Shown here piece after piece: positions 11,772-22,789 of a DNA stretch of 64,000 nucleotides (position 1 is its first letter; each line of letters opens with the position of its first letter). The DNA is from Galerina marginata (lineage: Eukaryota; Basidiomycota; Agaricomycetes; Agaricales; Galerinaceae), in contig JAECYW010000013.1 of assembly GCA_023014335.1 (NCBI GenBank), positions 1,984,001 through 2,048,000 on the forward strand. Reading direction: 5' to 3'. The position numbers and the translations under genes were made by a program. The notes beneath the pieces were generated by a model. It worked only from the letters and a program-made list of their open reading frames with translations, was not told the origin of the DNA and did not search any database.

Positions 11772-12462
11772 TAGTGTTTGGAAGTCCGGTTACGGAACTG
11801 CAAAAAGACCGTAACTGAACCGGACCCAGACCGATGAGGACCGCAAAACTCGAGGACCGATGAAGACCATTAACCGCGGTCCGGTTAACGGTCTACCACA
11901 TTCTCAAAATTCCGAGGACCGACGCAAAACCGGTTTTAACCGATTACAACCAATCGTTCAAGCTGTAATTTTACACGTAGATAGCGCCAGTAAATACCTT
12001 TCCGACGACCCCAAGATCATAATTTTAGACAAAAAACTGATGAAGTTGCAATCAAATTTGTGAAATTAATCAAATTCAAATGCATTTATGTGTAACTTCC
12101 TTAATTGTAAGCCAATATTCGTGTTTTTGACCTCATTTTGGAGAGTAAAATAATTCTATTTTAACTAGCTAGCTGAAATATATTCTAGTGATGTTAATGC
12201 TCGCTAATTTCACTGATCAAAGGCTTAGATACTGGTCTGAGACTGTAAAAAGAGGAAAAAACCGGTTTTTAACCAGTCTTGAACTGGTTTTAACCGTAAC
12301 TGGTCAAGACCGGTTCATAGACCGCAAAAAAACCGCTCTTAACCGGTCTACTGCAGTCCAGTTCGGTTTTTTGCACTTTCCGAACTTTGATAGACTGGTC
12401 CCGGTCTGCGGTTAAGGCTCCCAGGGCCAAAAAACCGGACCGGACCAGACTTTCAAACACTA
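11772..12462. mobile_element. Second hAT-type element of the same family (691 bp)
   Basis: Starts TAGTGTTTGGAAGTCCGG and ends GACTTTCAAACACTA, like the element 57 bp to its left, and has the same ACCGGT-rich interior. The 8-bp flanks (GACCTGAC and GACGACGA) do not match well, so the insertion is old or rearranged. No open frame of interest. Confidence 0.7.
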
Positions 12463-12897
12463 GACGACGACGACAAGATTGGCGGGTTGGCTGAACAGTT
12501 GAGGATTTCAGACGACGACGTTGAAGAGATAAAAATGGGGAGGTCGATGATGAACAGAGCCCTGAAAGATTGCGTGGTTCGCGTTTGGGGGGTGGACAGC
12601 CATGTGTACTATCAAAGATATTAAGAGAGGACGGGTTTTTGATGACATAAGAATGTTACTTAATAATGTTATGTAATAAGCTGAGTTTGAACCAACCTCC
12701 CTCTCTTCAGAGGTCCAACCGGGCCCGGCTTCCCAGGAAATTCCCACAGTTCGAGGTTCGTTGATGTCGCCGCGTCGCGTCACTTTCTTTCAACCACCAT
12801 CATCACCACCATTCCTCCCCTCCTTTGTGGCACGTCTGCCGTCCATCTACCGTCCCACCAACATCGTCTGACATGGCTCAATCAACGCCCACAACCT
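12463..12897. other. No supported gene
   Basis: Short overlapping frames without motifs between the hAT-type element and the module array. Confidence 0.3.
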
Positions 12898-13660
12898 TTC
12901 CGAGCGCCCCTCCTCTCCAATGAGGGATGTGGGCCGGAAACCGGGAGGAAATGAGGGTTTTCGGGGGAGAATCACCAGGTGAGCCACGAAAACGACCGCC
13001 ACCGTCCAACTAACCCACCTCGCAGCACCTTACAGCGCCTCAGCACCCCGCATGCTCACGTCACGACAAGCACACCCAGGTACGTCGAGAAAATAACCGT
13101 CCGCTGTGCAACTAACTGATACCGCCCCCATTGCAGCGTCGGCCAGCACCTCAGGACCCGCATTCGCCGCCACATCTTAGCAAGAACACGCGACAACGGG
13201 TAAATACACCCGATATGGAGGGATTTCCGGAGGGGAGGGGGGGGTTCACCAGGTGAGTAACAAAAACAGCCACTGCTGTCCAACTAACCCACCTCGCAGC
13301 ACCATACAGCGCCTGGGCACTCCGCGTTGCCCCCGCTCTGGCGCCACGTTCCGACAACCACACCCAGGTACGTCGAGAACATAACCCCCTGCTGTGCAAC
13401 TAACTGATACACCCCCCCATTCCAGCGTCGGCCAGCACCTCAGGACCCACATTCGCCGCCACGTTACAGCAAGAACACGCGACGAGGTAAGTATGCCCGG
13501 TACGCCGTGCCCCTCCCCTCCAATGTAGGTTTTAGGCTGGAAATGGGCCAAACCGAGGGATCTCGAGGGGGAACCACCAGGTGAGCAGCAAAAATAACCG
13601 CCCCGTACAGCTAACCCACACCGCACCACCTTGCAGCGTTCAGCGACTCCGGACCCAGGG
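12898..13660 (+). repeat. Tandem array of modules, each carrying two intron-like cassettes
   Basis: About two and a half copies of a 275-330 bp unit. Each full unit contains two short cassettes with a donor (CAG|GTGAG or CAG|GTACG), a CTAAC branch-point word and a GCAG or CCAG acceptor. Five are seen: 12979-13025, 13080-13136, 13253-13299, 13368-13425 and 13581-13636 (47-58 nt). The exon-like spacers between them are similar from unit to unit, but no long reading frame passes through. It may be a decayed gene amplified in tandem. Confidence 0.6.
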
Positions 13661-14580
13661 CGCTCCGTTTCGGCGCCACTTCACCTCGACCCCCTCCACC
13701 ATCTACGACGACCGTCGCGCCGAGTACCCCCACATCAACGAGGAGCCCACACGTAGCTGTGGGGGAATGGGGTGACGAGACGGCGCACACCCGACATCGA
13801 CATGGAATCAACCGTGTTGGTGTAGGGGTATATACTGTGCTGGTCAGCGCCTCAACAACCACACCCACCGTTTGCGACGACGGCTGTCGTGCTCCCGGTA
13901 CCCCCATATCAGCGGGAACTCGCCGCAGGTGTGAGGAAGACGAGGAGACAGCACACAGCACCCCCTGTCAGCGACGACGGCCATTGCGTCCAGTACTCCC
14001 ACATCAGCAAGGACCCCACCGTGCAGGTGTCGGGGGTACGAAGACGCAAATGAGAACGCGAGCACAGCACTAGATGACGAGAGGGCCCCAACATTAGTGC
14101 GAAGACCAACCGCACCAGTGTTGGCAATCGCACACCACGACATCGTTGCGGCGGCCACTGCCACCACCGCAACATTGTCTGCAGCGCTGCTGTGGCTCCA
14201 TTACCACCACCAGCATGCCCTGAGACCACCACCCCACCACGTCATCTGCGGCACCCCACATCAGTGCGCAGCCTACCATGTCGATGTAGGAAATGATACT
14301 GAGCATTGGGACTGCTGCCCCTGCTCTGTCCTACTGCTGCTCTGTCCCAGCCCATTTACTGCTCACCCGATCCCACTTTATTTATATATTAATGTATTAG
14401 ATTAATATTTCTAAGTAGAATGATATATACATTTATTAAAACCATGCACACACTTAAATGAGTGAACTGGACATATAATAGTGTAGATTTAAATTATGGG
14501 ACCAAGAATACACAAAGGATACTTATGAATATGAAAAAATGAGAGGCAGAAATTTATTCTGTGTTTCCACCTTACTATAA
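13661..14580. other. GC-rich then AT-rich non-coding sequence
   Basis: 13660-14350 carries several overlapping frames on both strands, typical of GC-rich repeated DNA, with no domain. 14380-14580 is AT-rich. No gene is supported. Confidence 0.3.
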
Positions 14581-14586
14581 GAAATA

Positions 14587-14655
14587 GAAAAAATGCAAGG
14601 CAGAAGCAGGTAGGCGAGCGAAGCGAGACTGCCTGCTTCTGTCTTGCATTTTTTC
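14587..14655. repeat. Long near-perfect hairpin
   Basis: Two arms of about 27 nt (14587-14613 and 14628-14655), containing ATGCAAGGCAGAAGCAGG and its near complement, are separated by a short GC-rich loop around GCGAGCGAAGCGAG. Function unknown; it may be the foldback end of a small element. Confidence 0.6.
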
Positions 14656-14846
14656 GTCTACTCAAATTCAATTTATGCACTACAAAATTTTTACAGAATT
14701 TTTGAAAGAATCACTACGGAGGCGCGAAGCGCCGACGGAGCGGGGTCCAGGGGCGCAGCCCCGGCAAGCTGGAGACCCGTAGCGCAGAGCCGGGTTCGCT
14801 TCGCTCACCCCGGCGCGTAGCGACGGGTCGTAAGCTTGTAATTCTA

Positions 14847-15449
14847 CACGTGACCACGGAAAGTGTATCCGGATTATGTAATCCTTCTGTCCTCATGTAC
14901 GCCTCCACTTGACTTGATGTTGCTCGAGAAATATAAAACGCGAGAACTTCTCATGTGAGTATTAGATATAACTAGGCGTTAGGTATAATCTACAGAACTT
15001 ACAGAATCATTGGCTGTCTGGAAGCCAACGAAACCTCACAAAAACACTACAGAATCACAAATGCAAAAATCTGGAAAATTGACCTGGTATTTTTCCCAGT
15101 AAAAAGGGTATGAATCAGCTCAAAAAAAATACCAGTCATTCCTTTTATTTGTGAGACCTGTTGACTGATTTTTCATGGTCACACGTCCTGCATGGAAGGT
15201 AGTAGGCACTGTTGAAGTTTAAAAGCACATCTACACAATACCTAATCATGTCAAGGCAATACTGAAGGTAGGGGGGCACGTAAAAACCTCGAATTTTGAC
15301 TGTGTAATCTTTGCTACATTAAATACAAAACCTCCAAGTTACATATCCTTTAAACTTAAATGGAGCGTTTGCGAGGACATTCTCTGTGTGCGGAGGTGAA
15401 CTAAAAATAAGCTGTGACCAAATCCGGACACACTTTCTGTGGTCACGTG
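14847..15449. mobile_element. 603-bp MITE with CACGTG ends, copy 2
   Basis: Inverted orientation relative to the copy at 8968-9570 and the same 603-bp length, with TA on both sides (14845-14846 and 15450-15451). It lies inside the outer end of a long-TIR repeat: removing it and one TA restores TAATTCTATATCAACT, which is the uninterrupted sequence in the sister copy near 55975-55992. Confidence 0.85.
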
Positions 15450-16140
15450 TATATCAACTGAGGGTAGTTGCCCAAGAAGCTGATATGTCCACAGGGCAGT
15501 TTGCCCAACTGCTATTTTAGGAAGGACCTCAGAAATATAGCTGTAGGGTGCCGGAAATGCCGGGGTAGGTTGGGGATGCCTTTGGGATGGCGGGTAGGGT
15601 GCTCTGGGTGCCAAAAATTCCAGGGGAGAGGGCGGGATATGGGTAGAAAAGTTTGCTGGGGGCGGGAATGTACAAACAATGTACAAACAAATCACCAGAT
15701 TGAAGCAATAGTGATATTTTTGTCCCTGGGCGGCATTTGGATGGTTTTGAGGTGGGAAAAATTGTGCAATAGGTTGGAATATATTGTTAGTACCCTATTC
15801 ACCCTTTAGCGCACATTAAACGAGGCGGGAATAGGTGGATTAGAGAATGAGCATTCAGATGACCCTCTATTTTTAGTTCACCAATATTCCAAAAGTGGAT
15901 TTTAGCTCCGGAATGTTTTGATGAATTCGTTTTTGCTCCCCCGTTGCCCTCCCTTTGTTTTCCCCTCTAATTAAAGTAGCTAGTATTATTCTCCTTAAAA
16001 GTCCAAATCAAATGATACCAATTTTGTTACTCAAAACCCCCAGCAAGCAGATGGATGACTTTGCCAGCATCCAGGTAACCACTCAGCACGCTTTGCATGT
16101 AATTTTCGTGGTGCAAGCTCTAAATAAATGGCAAACAATA
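15450..16140 (+). repeat. Long terminal repeat unit, copy 1 (forward)
   Basis: Begins near GGGTAGTTGCCCAAGAAGC and continues through the conserved block GTGCCGGAAATGCCGGGGTA. It is matched in reverse at 19896-20500 and in other copies at 28200-28920, 32195-32905 and 55275-55997. Open frames of 80-118 codons inside all copies are by-products of the repeat. Similarity fades after about 16065. Confidence 0.8.
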
Positions 16141-17517
16141 TTGTATTGATAATTCTACACAACATAGTACCAGTAGCTGTGCGAAGCATAAAAAATAGAA
16201 AGGAAGGGGGAAAGCAAGACGAGAGACGGCGGTCGAACGTCGCCGACTCACGTCCTTGTGGGACCTCAAAGCACCCATTGGACTTGCGTTGCATGTCCAC
16301 TGCATAGCGAACACCAATGGAGAGTCAGCTTGTCGTGAGCAAGTGACAATGGCGATGGCGACATGTTGGCCACAGCGGAACCTGCAGAGTTGCGAGCAGC
16401 AATGGCTGGCACACATAACTTGTCTCCGCGTGTTGCGAAATCTGAAGGCAATGGCAATGCAATGCGGTGTCATGGTGATTCGTCGGCATCATCAGGAGCG
16501 ACGATGGATGGAGGGGACGTGCTGGTGGGTGCAGTTGAGATGGTGGTGGGCGCAGGTGGTGGGCAAGATCGTTGGTGCTGCAGGCAGTGGCATCATCATC
16601 TTAAACGAACACAAACACTGTCAGAAGACCGGCGTCCGTGTTCACTCCAGCCCGCCAACGTCAAGAAACGCCTTGTCGGTTTGCATGGCATAGGAAGGAC
16701 AAGGGGATTTGTTGGACGTGCCACCGAAGGAACAGCAACAGCGCCAGTCGAGGTGGAAGCAGTCCGAGATGGAGCTCGACCTGGGAATGCAAGAGAGGGA
16801 GGTAAGAACATTGTTCAAACCTCCGGCTCTGCATCCCTCCTCAACCACTCACTCGTCTCACCGAAATTGTTGTTTACCCTATATTGTGGCTCACGGGTGA
16901 CCTGTACCATGAGCTGGGAGACGTTGATTGGTGGGTGGGGCAAAGGTACAGCCGGCAGTTGGTGGACCCCATTAATGCAAACATCATCACAAATGGTTGT
17001 GACGGCATTCGCGTTCGCCTCCCTTTTTCGCGTCGCATGGTCGGTCGTGAAGGTGCGAGGGCTTGATGTTGCACTGTGGGTGGGGCGGGTCAAAGGTCCA
17101 GGCACAACTCAACCTGGTTTGGGCAATGGATTCAGTAGATGGGCCTTGGGAGCTGAGAAGAGCAACGGAAACAAATCAAGTCTTGCAACTCGATTTGCCA
17201 TGTACCAGGCGGGTCCACCTTTACAAGGGCCTCCCCTCATGCCACCCAATCATTACCTCCCGCTCGAATTTGCCTTGAGTAGGCCCACATCCCTCGGCGA
17301 GGGAAGGGGCAGGCGTCGTTGAAACCGTGGCCCAGTGAGATGTGTAGATCCTAGGTACTCGTGCCCACCAAAAATGATGTTGATTATGTAATATTGCCAT
17401 ATCCGTCACCTTCCCTTTCATGAAAGAATTCATTCGCCGCTGCGACACAGAGCACTTCAGAACATGAGACTTTGTCAAGTAAAATAGAAGGTTCTTTTAC
17501 TCATAGTTACATTTTTA
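16140..17517. other. GC-rich interior of long-TIR element I; no supported gene
   Basis: A 319-codon plus frame (16363-17322) is open but low in recognisable content and overlapped by others. Near 17160-17310 lies a block (CTCGATTTGCCATGTACCAG onward) also present at 29885-29990 and, inverted, at 31190-31330, so it is repeat-derived rather than a unique gene. Confidence 0.35.
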
Positions 17518-19895
17518 CAGCCTATGCCGCTAGTTGAAGACATCAGGTAGGTAAAGTGCCCAAAGAGGCTCATGCATCAGATAGGTAAGTTGACCATGTT
17601 GGGCAGTTTACCAACAGCCTGCATATTTGTTAGACTATGTCATTGTCGACGTGAAAATTGTTTCACCTGGGATTCAGCGAAAGTTGATGCTTTGGCTTAT
17701 TCCAGTTAGTGCACTGGATTTCAAGCAAGCGATCGATTTGTCCTAACTCTTATGAGTAGTGTTTGATTTAGTTTAATGGAGTTGAAGGTGTTTTCCACTA
17801 AACTGATGATAGCTAGTATAATTTCTAACTGAATTATGAAATTACACAAGCTCTGCCGAGTTCTTGAATATTTAAAGTCTTTGATGTGTTGGACTTGATA
17901 ATTTAAGTCCTAAAAAAATCTAGACTTATAATAGGGGAGCAAGTATAGTCAGTAGTACAATGGACGCAAAGGTTGCGTGTTTGAAGTAGTAATGCTAGAC
18001 TATATGGGAAATATTTGATTTCAATTGAGGACTCACCGAATTTACGACTTGATAGTTGTGAATTCGACAAAAGGTAATTGCGATATGATAATTATGATCT
18101 GACTAGAACAATATCTGTCAGTTATAATTAATAAGCAATGACTCACTGATAATAGCTCAACGATAGAGCTGATACGGATACTGGTGATGGCGATAATGAT
18201 AGCTCCACGTTAGAGCTTATACTGATGCTGGTGATGGTTGAAATGTTTCGACTTGATGCGCGATATCGAAATGTCGAATCGATAAAGATAATACTAGGAA
18301 GCAGAGATAATGTCTTGTATTGCAAGTAACGTTTACAAGCAAGACAAGAGAGCTGGAAAGCAGAGGACTGGACTGGATAATAATGGTGTGATTGGTTGTC
18401 CATCCTGCTGCTTCGGGCTCCCTTTTATACATTTCCTGATAGTAGACTAGGTAAGCGACTTTAGGTAAGGTATAATACTAAAAGTGGAAGGTGAATAAGC
18501 GCCGAGTCTGATTAATAAGGTAATTAGTAGAGAATTGGAAACTTTGGGGATGATCAATAAGCGCCGAGTCGGATGTGTAAGAGGAATTAGTAAAATTTGG
18601 AATGATCGTTAAGCGCCAAGTTGGATTGGTAAGAAGAATGGATAAAATTTTTGGGGTAATCAATAAGCGCCGAGAGAATTATGTGAAGGCTTTATAAGCT
18701 TTTGAGGAATTAAAGTGGAGTTAAGTAGAAGCTGAAGGTCTTTAAGGTGGAAATGAATCGTTTCCAGGGCGATGTGGTTTTTAGGGTGGAGGTAGTAAGT
18801 TAGCGATATTATCATTTCTTCAGCAAAGGCTGTGCTTCATGGTCTATTGTGTGGTCGTTGGGATTACCGCATGTTGTAGGGTATTATTGGTTGGCCGTTG
18901 ACTTATTAATTGCGGTGATCTTTTGTTGCCAATAAGATAAGATTTGCCATCCAATTTGTTGCCGTGGCGAGGACTGGAACATGTCTCGATATCTTCTGAT
19001 TAAATGATTGGCACTTCGTGCAAGCTTGCTAGAACTTTATTCAAAACAAAGTCCAAGCCTGACATCGTACGACAACATGGCTCACGTACAGAGAGAAATA
19101 TATATATTTATTTGGTGATTGATGGCATCAATTAAGATCACATGACTTTGAATTTGCCTCTATTGACATGCTTGTCGCACATTTATGTAATTTTATGGCC
19201 TCAAATGTAAACAAATGTAAATAAAAGCTCTCAGTATTTAGTCAGCCAGCTAATTTTGGACTTAGCAGCATTTGTGCTAAGTTCTTTAATTTATTAATTA
19301 ATACTAAAAGCCTTATATCTTAATGAGGAAGGTACCTAGTCATGTGATTTAAATTTTAATAGAGTCTAAAAATAGATTACGTTCTTTTGAGACTCTCTTT
19401 CCTTTTTGGGAAATTTTCCCGTCAGCCAAAATTTCTCACCGCTGGCTTTTTTTTCAGTTTTTTGCATTTTTCTCTGTGGGAAAAATAGCTAGGCACAAAA
19501 TTTTGATGGATTCAGGGTCAGATGGCTTGGCCGCATACTTTTTATTAATAGCACAGCCACATCCAAGCACATTTGGGAATGGCTTGGTAAACTGCCCAAG
19601 CTGTCAAAAAGTGAGGCTAGTTTGCCGAGCCTTTCCAGGATGCGCTTGGATGTGGCTGTGCCTCTTATAAAAAGTGACGTAATCAGCAACGCAACCCTGA
19701 ATCCATCAAAATTGTGGCTGTGTCTTCTTTCCTCATTGAGATATGAGCCAAATAGTAGTACATGGACAACTTACAGTCTTTGGTAAGTTGACCAAGAACG
19801 GTCAACTTACAGTCTTGGGTAGAATACCTATCTGATGCATGGGGCCCTTTGGGCAACTTACCATTATTTACACATCAAGGTAGCAGCAAGAGGTG
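17518..19895. mobile_element. AT-rich non-autonomous element with ~75-bp imperfect TIRs (2.4 kb)
   Basis: Left end CAGCCTATGCCGCTAGTTG and right end (read inward) CACCTCTTGCTGCTACCTTG lead into a shared core, TGCCCAAAG and CATGCATCAGATAGGTA, within the first 75 bp. A shorter derivative of the same element is at 53454-54461. There is no transposase frame. No clear target duplication was found. Confidence 0.65.
18490..18680. repeat. Four ~60-bp tandem repeats around TAAGCGCCGAGTC
   Basis: The word TAAGCGCC(G/A)AG recurs near 18495, 18559, 18610 and 18665 with similar flanks, inside the 2.4-kb element. A two-copy repeat (TAGAGCT(G/T)ATAC...CTGGTGATGG) lies just before it at about 18150-18235. 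Confidence 0.6.
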
Positions 19896-20500
19896 TTGCA
19901 GGGGGTTTTGAGCTACAAAATTGGTATCATTTGATTTGGACTTTTAAGGAGAATAATACTAGCTACTTTAATTAGAGGGGAAAACAAAGGGAGGGCAACG
20001 GGGGAGCAAAAACGAATTCATCAAAACATTCCAGAGCTAAAATCCACTTTTGGAATATTGGTGAACTAAAAATAGAGGGTCATCTGAATGCTCATTCTCT
20101 AATCCACCTATTCCCGCCTCGTTTAATGTGCGCTAAAGGGTGAATAGGGTACTAACAATATATTCCAACCTATTGCACAATTTTTCCCACCTCAAAACCA
20201 TCCAAATGCCGCCCAGGGACAAAAATATCACTATTGCTTCAATCTGGTGATTTGTTTGTACATTGTTTGTACATTCCCGCCCCCAGCAAACTTTTCTACC
20301 CATATCCCGCCCTCTCCCCTGGAATTTTTGGCACCCAGAGCACCCTACCCGCCATCCCAAAGGCATCCCCAACCTACCCCGGCATTTCCGGCACCCTACA
20401 GCTATATTTCTGAGGTCCTTCCTAAAATAGCAGTTGGGCAAACTGCCCTGTGGATATATCAGCTTCTTGGGCAACTACCATTACATGATACATGCACCTA
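19896..20500 (-). repeat. Long terminal repeat unit, copy 2 (reverse)
   Basis: Reverse complement of 15450-16065 with few changes, ending outward at GGGCAACTACCATTACATG. Its inner end is cut where the 2.4-kb AT-rich element begins. Confidence 0.8.
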
Positions 20501-21164
20501 GCATATACAGGTGACCTGTCACCGAAATATCCCATGCACCATCCAACGAGCCATCTTACGATGTCGAAACCAAGCCCGATTGTGAGTGCAAGCGGGAGTC
20601 AGCGCCAGGCAAACGAGAGCACAACACAACCGCAGACGACAACGACGAGGCCCAGACAGCAGGTCTTGAGGGGAAGAAAACCCCAGACTGCGCGATAGCG
20701 GCAGAGGTTGTTGACTCGGTTGTTTTGACAGCCAAATTATGTGAAAGCAGGGTGTTGGAACCCAGAGACGCCGATTACACAAGGTGCCCTGCAGGCTGGC
20801 AGAGGCAGGAAGATCCTATCAAGGCTGCTCCCCTGGATGATCCAGGAGAGGGAGACAAGGGATCGTCAGCAGAAGGTTGTGACCTTCAGGGGAAGCACAA
20901 TGCTGTCGAAGAAAACAAGCGCGGAGCAGTGCAGCTGGAGGCTGCAAGATCACGACCGCATGGAAGTGGCAGTCCTGAACCTGCCATGGCGCAATCTTCA
21001 ACTTGAGCTGTTGAAAGCTTCGAAATGGGTCAGCTGGATACGCACGCCGCATTTCAAAACATTCTATGCACCTTTTGCGATCTTATTCCCCTGGAAACAC
21101 CTTCAGAGAACACCATTCATGCTGTCGACATTGGAAATATTTTTGTTGTTTGAATTTTGACATT
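20501..21164. other. No supported gene; left flank of the giant transposon
   Basis: Frames of 60-140 codons overlap on both strands with no motif. This is target DNA interrupted by the giant transposon; its continuation is at 44032. Confidence 0.3.
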
Positions 21165-21171
21165 TGGGCTG

Positions 21172-21680
21172 CACTTCAGTGAACCCCTACATAGTACCCT
21201 TTAGGGTGGTTAATTCCTGATAGCATACCCAACCTAAAGGGTGCCCAAATATAAGTTCCGGGAACATATTTTCACTTCATAACATGTGTTAGAAAGGAAA
21301 TATATATCAATACGCAAATGTAATGATATATATTTAGATAAGATATATATCTGTTATAAACATATTTATGCTTCCCAAACATATTTTTCATTGTCACATT
21401 GGGTGCCAGGGGTCCTAAAGTTAAAAAATTGCCCTGGGGCTCCCAAAAATAGTTACTGCCTTGCTACAATACCATTATAGCTAGATAATAGTCATATACA
21501 CTCATTGTATTGAAATATTGGGGAAATTTAATCAATTAAATATTCTAATTCTGTGTACTATTACTCTACTGTAAATGTATTTTTGTTAAATCTCATAGTA
21601 TAATGATAGTGTGTTGCAAGATGCTAACTTTGGCAAATTAGGAATTGTTATGGATACAGCAACCTGCACACATTGGAGAA
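21172..21680 (+). repeat. Left terminal inverted repeat of the giant transposon
   Basis: About 510 bp matching 43514-44031 in reverse, by eye roughly 95% identical with a few small indels. Similarity stops after AACCTGCACACATTGG. It contains several ATATAT words like those of the subterminal repeats. Confidence 0.9.
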
Positions 21681-22086
21681 TGACTCATATGAGACCCTTG
21701 TTATTTCCTTGGATTCGACGTCACCCCAGGACTTGACCCTCGAATATGTTGTGGATCGGCTTCTCAATGACGAGATGCAACAAGGGAATAAGGAGGGGGA
21801 AATCAAGGACAAGGAAAAGGCCCTACTTGCAAGGAGGAGGGTGTCGGGATCGGGATTGGGATCAAAAGGGAATGCTGGACCATGCCGGTGCTGGAATTGT
21901 GATAAGTCCAGGCACATCAGTTGTTTCTGTCCCGAGTCCCCGGTGAGTTCGGATTTGGATGCTAGTTCAGGTTCAGGCTCAAGTTCGGAGAGGGGAAGGA
22001 ACCAGAAGAAGAAGAAGAAGGGGAAGGAGAAGGAGAAAGAGAAAGAGAAAGAGAAAGAGAAAGAGAACAGGCAAATGTGGGAGTAG
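21673..22086 (+). pseudogene. Copia-type Gag fragment with CCHC zinc knuckle
   Basis: The 137-codon frame contains LTLEYVVDRLLNDEMQQ, resembling the UBN2 region of Ty1/copia Gag, followed by a CX2CX4HX4C knuckle (CWNCDKSRHISCFC). It ends in a simple repeat-encoded Lys/Glu tail (a GAGAAA microsatellite at 22008-22070). Protease, integrase and RT are absent and no LTRs are seen, so this is a truncated retroelement relic lodged just inside the left terminus. Confidence 0.65.
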
Positions 22087-22454
22087 GCTCATGCTGAGGA
22101 TTGTGTTTCTTGGGGTCTCATGAAATTGGGAATCAGAGGCCAGAGAAAGTATTTTAGATGATTTTTGGAGGCTCACGAGGGGAAGTGATGCCGGAAATTG
22201 ACTTGGCGCTCACCCCTGAATATCCGGGCAGAGCTTTAATCTACGTTAGGTACACTACATGTCATGTAGCAAGTTTTCTTCAAGCGTTCGGACAGTGGTA
22301 CCAAGCTTACCTCAAACATATGGGCCTCGGCTGGCCGTTTTGGTTTGACATTGACCATTCTTGGGCAGAGTGTCCAATATCATTCAAATTAGTCAAAAAT
22401 CAGTTAAGATATTTAAGGCTAAACAACCAGAACAGACCAGACTATTGAACACTA

Positions 22455-22760
22455 GTTTTTATAGCTGACACATATATTAATGGCTTGTGAATATATGTTC
22501 CTCAGTGTTGACATATATATTATCCACTTAAAACATATATTCCTCAGTGTCAACACATATATTCGCTTTGTAGAACACATATTATGGGCCTTAGAATATA
22601 TTTTACTGACACACAAACATATATTTACATCTCTCAACATATTCTACTGGGTGTTATATATATATTCTCTTGCATGAAACATATATTCAAGACATACAAA
22701 TATATATTTAAAGCCTTTTATATATATTTCTACCTTGAGATATATTTAGTACATAATAGC
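22455..22760. repeat. Left subterminal AT-rich repeats
   Basis: Roughly ten units of 25-31 bp, each centred on (A)CATATATT, between the left TIR and the 3' end of the transposase gene. A matching array lies at 41385-41815 inside the right end. Paired subterminal arrays are typical transposase-binding regions (inference). Confidence 0.65.
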
Positions 22761-22789
22761 CAACAATATAACAGTTTGACCTATTTGGA

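Larger units (their letters stand above)
14838..20500. mobile_element. Long-TIR element I (5.7 kb with nested insertions)
   Basis: Two inverted copies of the same ~600-700 bp repeat face each other: 14838-16140 (interrupted by the MITE at 14847-15449) and 19896-20500. The interior 16140-17517 is GC-rich and has no recognisable transposase. A separate 2.4-kb element (17518-19895) abuts the right copy and seems to have cut its inner end. The outer edges are set only by how far the similarity between copies extends. The same terminal repeat bounds 28195-32910 and occurs alone at 55275-55997. Confidence 0.6.

Noticed and set aside
11764..12470. Target duplication for the second hAT-type element
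   Set aside because: The flanks GACCTGAC and GACGACGA share too few positions to be called a duplication.
15339..15809. Open frames inside the long terminal repeat units (also at 20133-20501, 28211-28601, 32510-32900, 55628-55996)
   Set aside because: The same frames recur in every copy on both strands and follow the repeat; none shows a domain or coding constraint.
16363..17322. 319-codon plus-strand frame as a gene
   Set aside because: It lies in GC-rich element interior, overlaps several other open frames, has no motif, and includes a repeat block shared with another element.
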